From positions 1 through 60,147 of the forward strand of contig CAKVPH010000009.1 in NCBI GenBank assembly GCA_934796775.1: 60,147 bases of DNA. The letters are read 5' to 3'. The notes below the pieces were generated by a model. The model was not told the DNA's origin. It saw only the letters and a list, made by a program, of their open reading frames with translations, and did no database searches. The stretch comes from an uncultured Clostridia bacterium. Lineage in GTDB: Bacteria; Bacillota; Clostridia; Christensenellales; Borkfalkiaceae. Made by a program: the position numbers and the translations under genes. This document shows positions 58,094 to 60,147 of this stretch, piece by piece; positions within the stretch are counted from its first letter, which is position 1; each line of letters starts with the position of its first letter.

Positions 58094-60147
58094 ATGCAAA
58101 GAAGAAGCAAACGGATTTTAGTGTGCGCATTGTTTATAGTTGCAATGTGTGCATTAATGTTAAGCGGAGCAGAAACTGGCAGAGCGTGCAAAATTCGCCC
58201 CGGAAAAAGTTCCGAAAGCAGTCAATTAAATTGTGACCATAACTATGGTGAGTGGGTGGTAATAAGTGACTCTACTTGCGCAGAATCTGGTGAAAAACAA
58301 CGCATTTGTGCTGATTGCGGCAATATTCAAACCGAGAGTATTGAAAAACTCTCCCACATTCCAAGTGATTGGATTGTGGATACTGACGCAAGTTGCACAG
58401 TAGACGGAAGCAAATATAAAGAATGTACCGTTTGCCATGTAACGCTTGAAACCGAGAATATATCAGCACTTAAGCATAATTACGTAAATGGCGTATGTAC
58501 TCGTTGTGGCGCAGACGAAAATTTGCAAGGCAATAATACACCTACCGAAGGTTTATTGTATAAATTACATCCTTTTGAGCTGAGTTATTATTGCGCAGGT
58601 ATAGGCACTGCAACCGAAACCGATATTGTGATTGCCTCGGAATATAATGGTTTATCTGTGACTTCGATTGGTGATTATGCATTTTATAATTGTAGCAGTA
58701 TTACTTCAATTACAATATCAAATGGTGTGAAACGCATTGGTAAGAACACATTTTATAATTGTACTAGCCTTACGTCGATTACAATACCCGATAGTCTGAG
58801 ATATATTGATTTGCCAACATCTTATAATCCTTATACAACATTATTTTATGATTGTAGTGGAATAGAAAAAATAGTTGTATCAAGTAAAAACTCCAATTAT
58901 CACAGTACAGGTAATTGTTTGATAGAAACGGCAAGCCAAACTTTAATTTTAGGATGTAAAAACAGCGTAATACCTACTGACGGAAGTGTGACGTCGATTG
59001 GTGCATGGGCATTTGCTGGTTGTAGTGGTCTTACATCAATAACAATACCTGATAGTGTGACGTCGATTGATAAATGGGCATTTGCTGGTTGTAGCGGTCT
59101 TACATCAATTGTAATACCTGATAGTGTGACGTCGATTGATAAATGGGCATTTGCCGATTGTAGCAGTCTTACATCAATTAGATTATCTAATAGTATAACG
59201 TTTATTGGCGATTCTGCGTTTGAAAATTGCAGTAGTCTTACTTCCTTAACAATACCTGATAGTGTAACTTCGATTGAGCAGTTTGCATTTGCTGGTTGTA
59301 GTAGTCTTACATCAATAACAATACCTGAGAATGTGAAATTGTTTTCTGCAAATACGTTTTCTCGTTGCAGCGGATTGGAAAGTATAGTTGTATCAAGTGA
59401 AAACTCTAAATATCATAGTGCAGGTAATTGTTTGATAGAAACAGCAAGCAAAACTTTAATTTTAGGATGTAAAAACAGCGTAATACCTACTGACGGAAGT
59501 GTAACATCGATTGGTGTTGGTGCGTTTTATAATTGTAGTAGTCTTGCATCAATTGTAATACCTGATAGTGTAACATCGATTGGTGATGGTGCGTTTTATA
59601 ATTGTAGTAGCCTTGCATCAATTGTAATACCTGATAGTGTGACGTCGATTGATAAATGGGCATTTGCTGGTTGTAGCAGTCTTATATCGATTACGATACC
59701 TGATAGTGTAACTTTGATTGATGAATGGGCATTTTATGCTTGCACTAGTCTTACATCAATTGGAATACCTGATAGTGTAACATGGATTGGTAATATGGCA
59801 TTTGAAGATTGCAGTAGTCTTACATCGGTTACAATAGGAAGAAGGGTAACGGAAATTGGTAATTATGCGTTTAGAGGTTGCAGTAGTCTTACTTCCTTAA
59901 CAATACCTGATGATGTGACTTCTATTAATTTTGGTGCATTTGAAAATTGCAGTAGTCTTACATCGGTTATAATAGGAAGAAAGGTAACGGAAATTGGAGG
60001 AAAAGCATTTAATGGTTGCAGCGGATTGGAAAGTATAGTTGTATCAAGTGAAAACTCTAAATATCATAGCGCAGGTAATTGTTTGATAGAAACAGCAAGC
60101 CAAATTTTAATTTTAGGATGTAAAAACAGCGTAATACCTACTGACGG
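58094..60147 (+). CDS. BspA-like leucine-rich-repeat surface protein, partial at window edge
   Basis: Starts at ATG 58094 with AAGGAGA eight bases upstream; 684 residues are visible and the frame is still open at the right edge. An N-terminal hydrophobic segment (ILVCALFIVAMCALML) acts as signal. Residues about 45-150 hold Cys pairs, ending in CTRCGADEN. From about residue 180 come LRR_5 units of 23 residues with a core like AFAGCSGLTSITIPDSVTSI. A longer module (SGLESIVVSSENSKYHS then GNCLIETASKTLILGCKNS) recurs at about 58840, 59370 and 60020, dividing the LRR into blocks. BspA-like proteins of gut and oral bacteria mediate adhesion; an anchor would lie outside the window. Confidence 0.85.
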   Translation, partial: MQRRSKRILVCALFIVAMCALMLSGAETGRACKIRPGKSSESSQLNCDHNYGEWVVISDSTCAESGEKQRICADCGNIQTESIEKLSHIPSDWIVDTDASCTVDGSKYKECTVCHVTLETENISALKHNYVNGVCTRCGADENLQGNNTPTEGLLYKLHPFELSYYCAGIGTATETDIVIASEYNGLSVTSIGDYAFYNCSSITSITISNGVKRIGKNTFYNCTSLTSITIPDSLRYIDLPTSYNPYTTLFYDCSGIEKIVVSSKNSNYHSTGNCLIETASQTLILGCKNSVIPTDGSVTSIGAWAFAGCSGLTSITIPDSVTSIDKWAFAGCSGLTSIVIPDSVTSIDKWAFADCSSLTSIRLSNSITFIGDSAFENCSSLTSLTIPDSVTSIEQFAFAGCSSLTSITIPENVKLFSANTFSRCSGLESIVVSSENSKYHSAGNCLIETASKTLILGCKNSVIPTDGSVTSIGVGAFYNCSSLASIVIPDSVTSIGDGAFYNCSSLASIVIPDSVTSIDKWAFAGCSSLISITIPDSVTLIDEWAFYACTSLTSIGIPDSVTWIGNMAFEDCSSLTSVTIGRRVTEIGNYAFRGCSSLTSLTIPDDVTSINFGAFENCSSLTSVIIGRKVTEIGGKAFNGCSGLESIVVSSENSKYHSAGNCLIETASQILILGCKNSVIPTD

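Overview
The window reads as chromosome of a low-to-moderate GC, endospore-lineage Firmicute, most likely an uncultured-type gut Clostridium. The reasons are spoIIE, a DnaD/DnaI-type primosome, McsA-McsB-ClpC, long-form HPF, a SigA-like promoter grammar (TTGACA-N17-TATAAT), strong AAGGAGG ribosome sites and a BspA-like leucine-rich surface protein. The genus cannot be fixed from sequence alone. I see no rRNA, tRNA or CRISPR.

Layout. 1-2.1 kb (minus): an ECF sigma factor with a downstream RsgI/PepSY-type lipoprotein (cut by the left edge), preceded by a strong promoter and a terminator-like hairpin that overlaps a possible short leader ORF. 2.4-9.8 kb: ion homeostasis. It holds a KdpD/KdpE-type two-component system whose KdpD lacks the usual N-terminal domain, a LysR regulator, a divergent split chromate transporter (two half-size ChrA proteins), and a convergent ktrB-ktrA-small membrane protein operon. 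No kdpFABC is present. 10.1-13.4 kb (minus): a YhhN membrane protein, then dnaI-like and dnaD-like replication genes. 13.5-33.7 kb is a long plus-strand housekeeping run: sbcDC, an esterase-fold protein without its catalytic serine, signal peptidase I, DegV, PepF, DnaB, TsaC/Sua5, a low-molecular-weight tyrosine phosphatase, RpiB, Upp, GalU, McsA, McsB, a 0.5-kb tandem-repeat array, ClpC and HPF.

33.8-45.8 kb is the accessory part. It has a secreted papain-fold-like protein with a lipoprotein partner, then a sugar-phosphate isomerase/epimerase and glucose-6-phosphate isomerase. These are followed by an A/T-rich cluster of small two-helix membrane proteins (two of them paralogues) ending in a lipoprotein with a remnant behind it, and by two orphan phage-tail-like genes (BppU-type baseplate/fibre protein and a kelch-type protein). 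45.9-48.9 kb: Na/Pi cotransporter, phosphoglycerate kinase, FucU mutarotase. 49-53.5 kb (minus): topoisomerase III and SpoIIE. 53.7-57.1 kb: M6-type metalloprotease with a C-terminal anchor, DUF4190 and DUF2752 membrane proteins. 57.2-58.0 kb is packed with MITE-like repeats, followed by the LRR surface protein, which runs off the right edge.

The most unusual signals are: (i) a roughly 20-30 bp imperfect-palindrome repeat (core CCTATAAGTCGATTATCGG) present about 13 times, including five in-frame copies inside yhhN, sbcC and spoIIE; (ii) a 59-60 bp tandem array filling the mcsB-clpC gap and running to within a few bases of a clpC start that has no visible ribosome-binding site; (iii) the orphan tail-like genes and the small-membrane-protein island; (iv) several housekeeping-family proteins missing diagnostic parts (short KdpD, hookless SbcC, serine-less esterase, short McsA).
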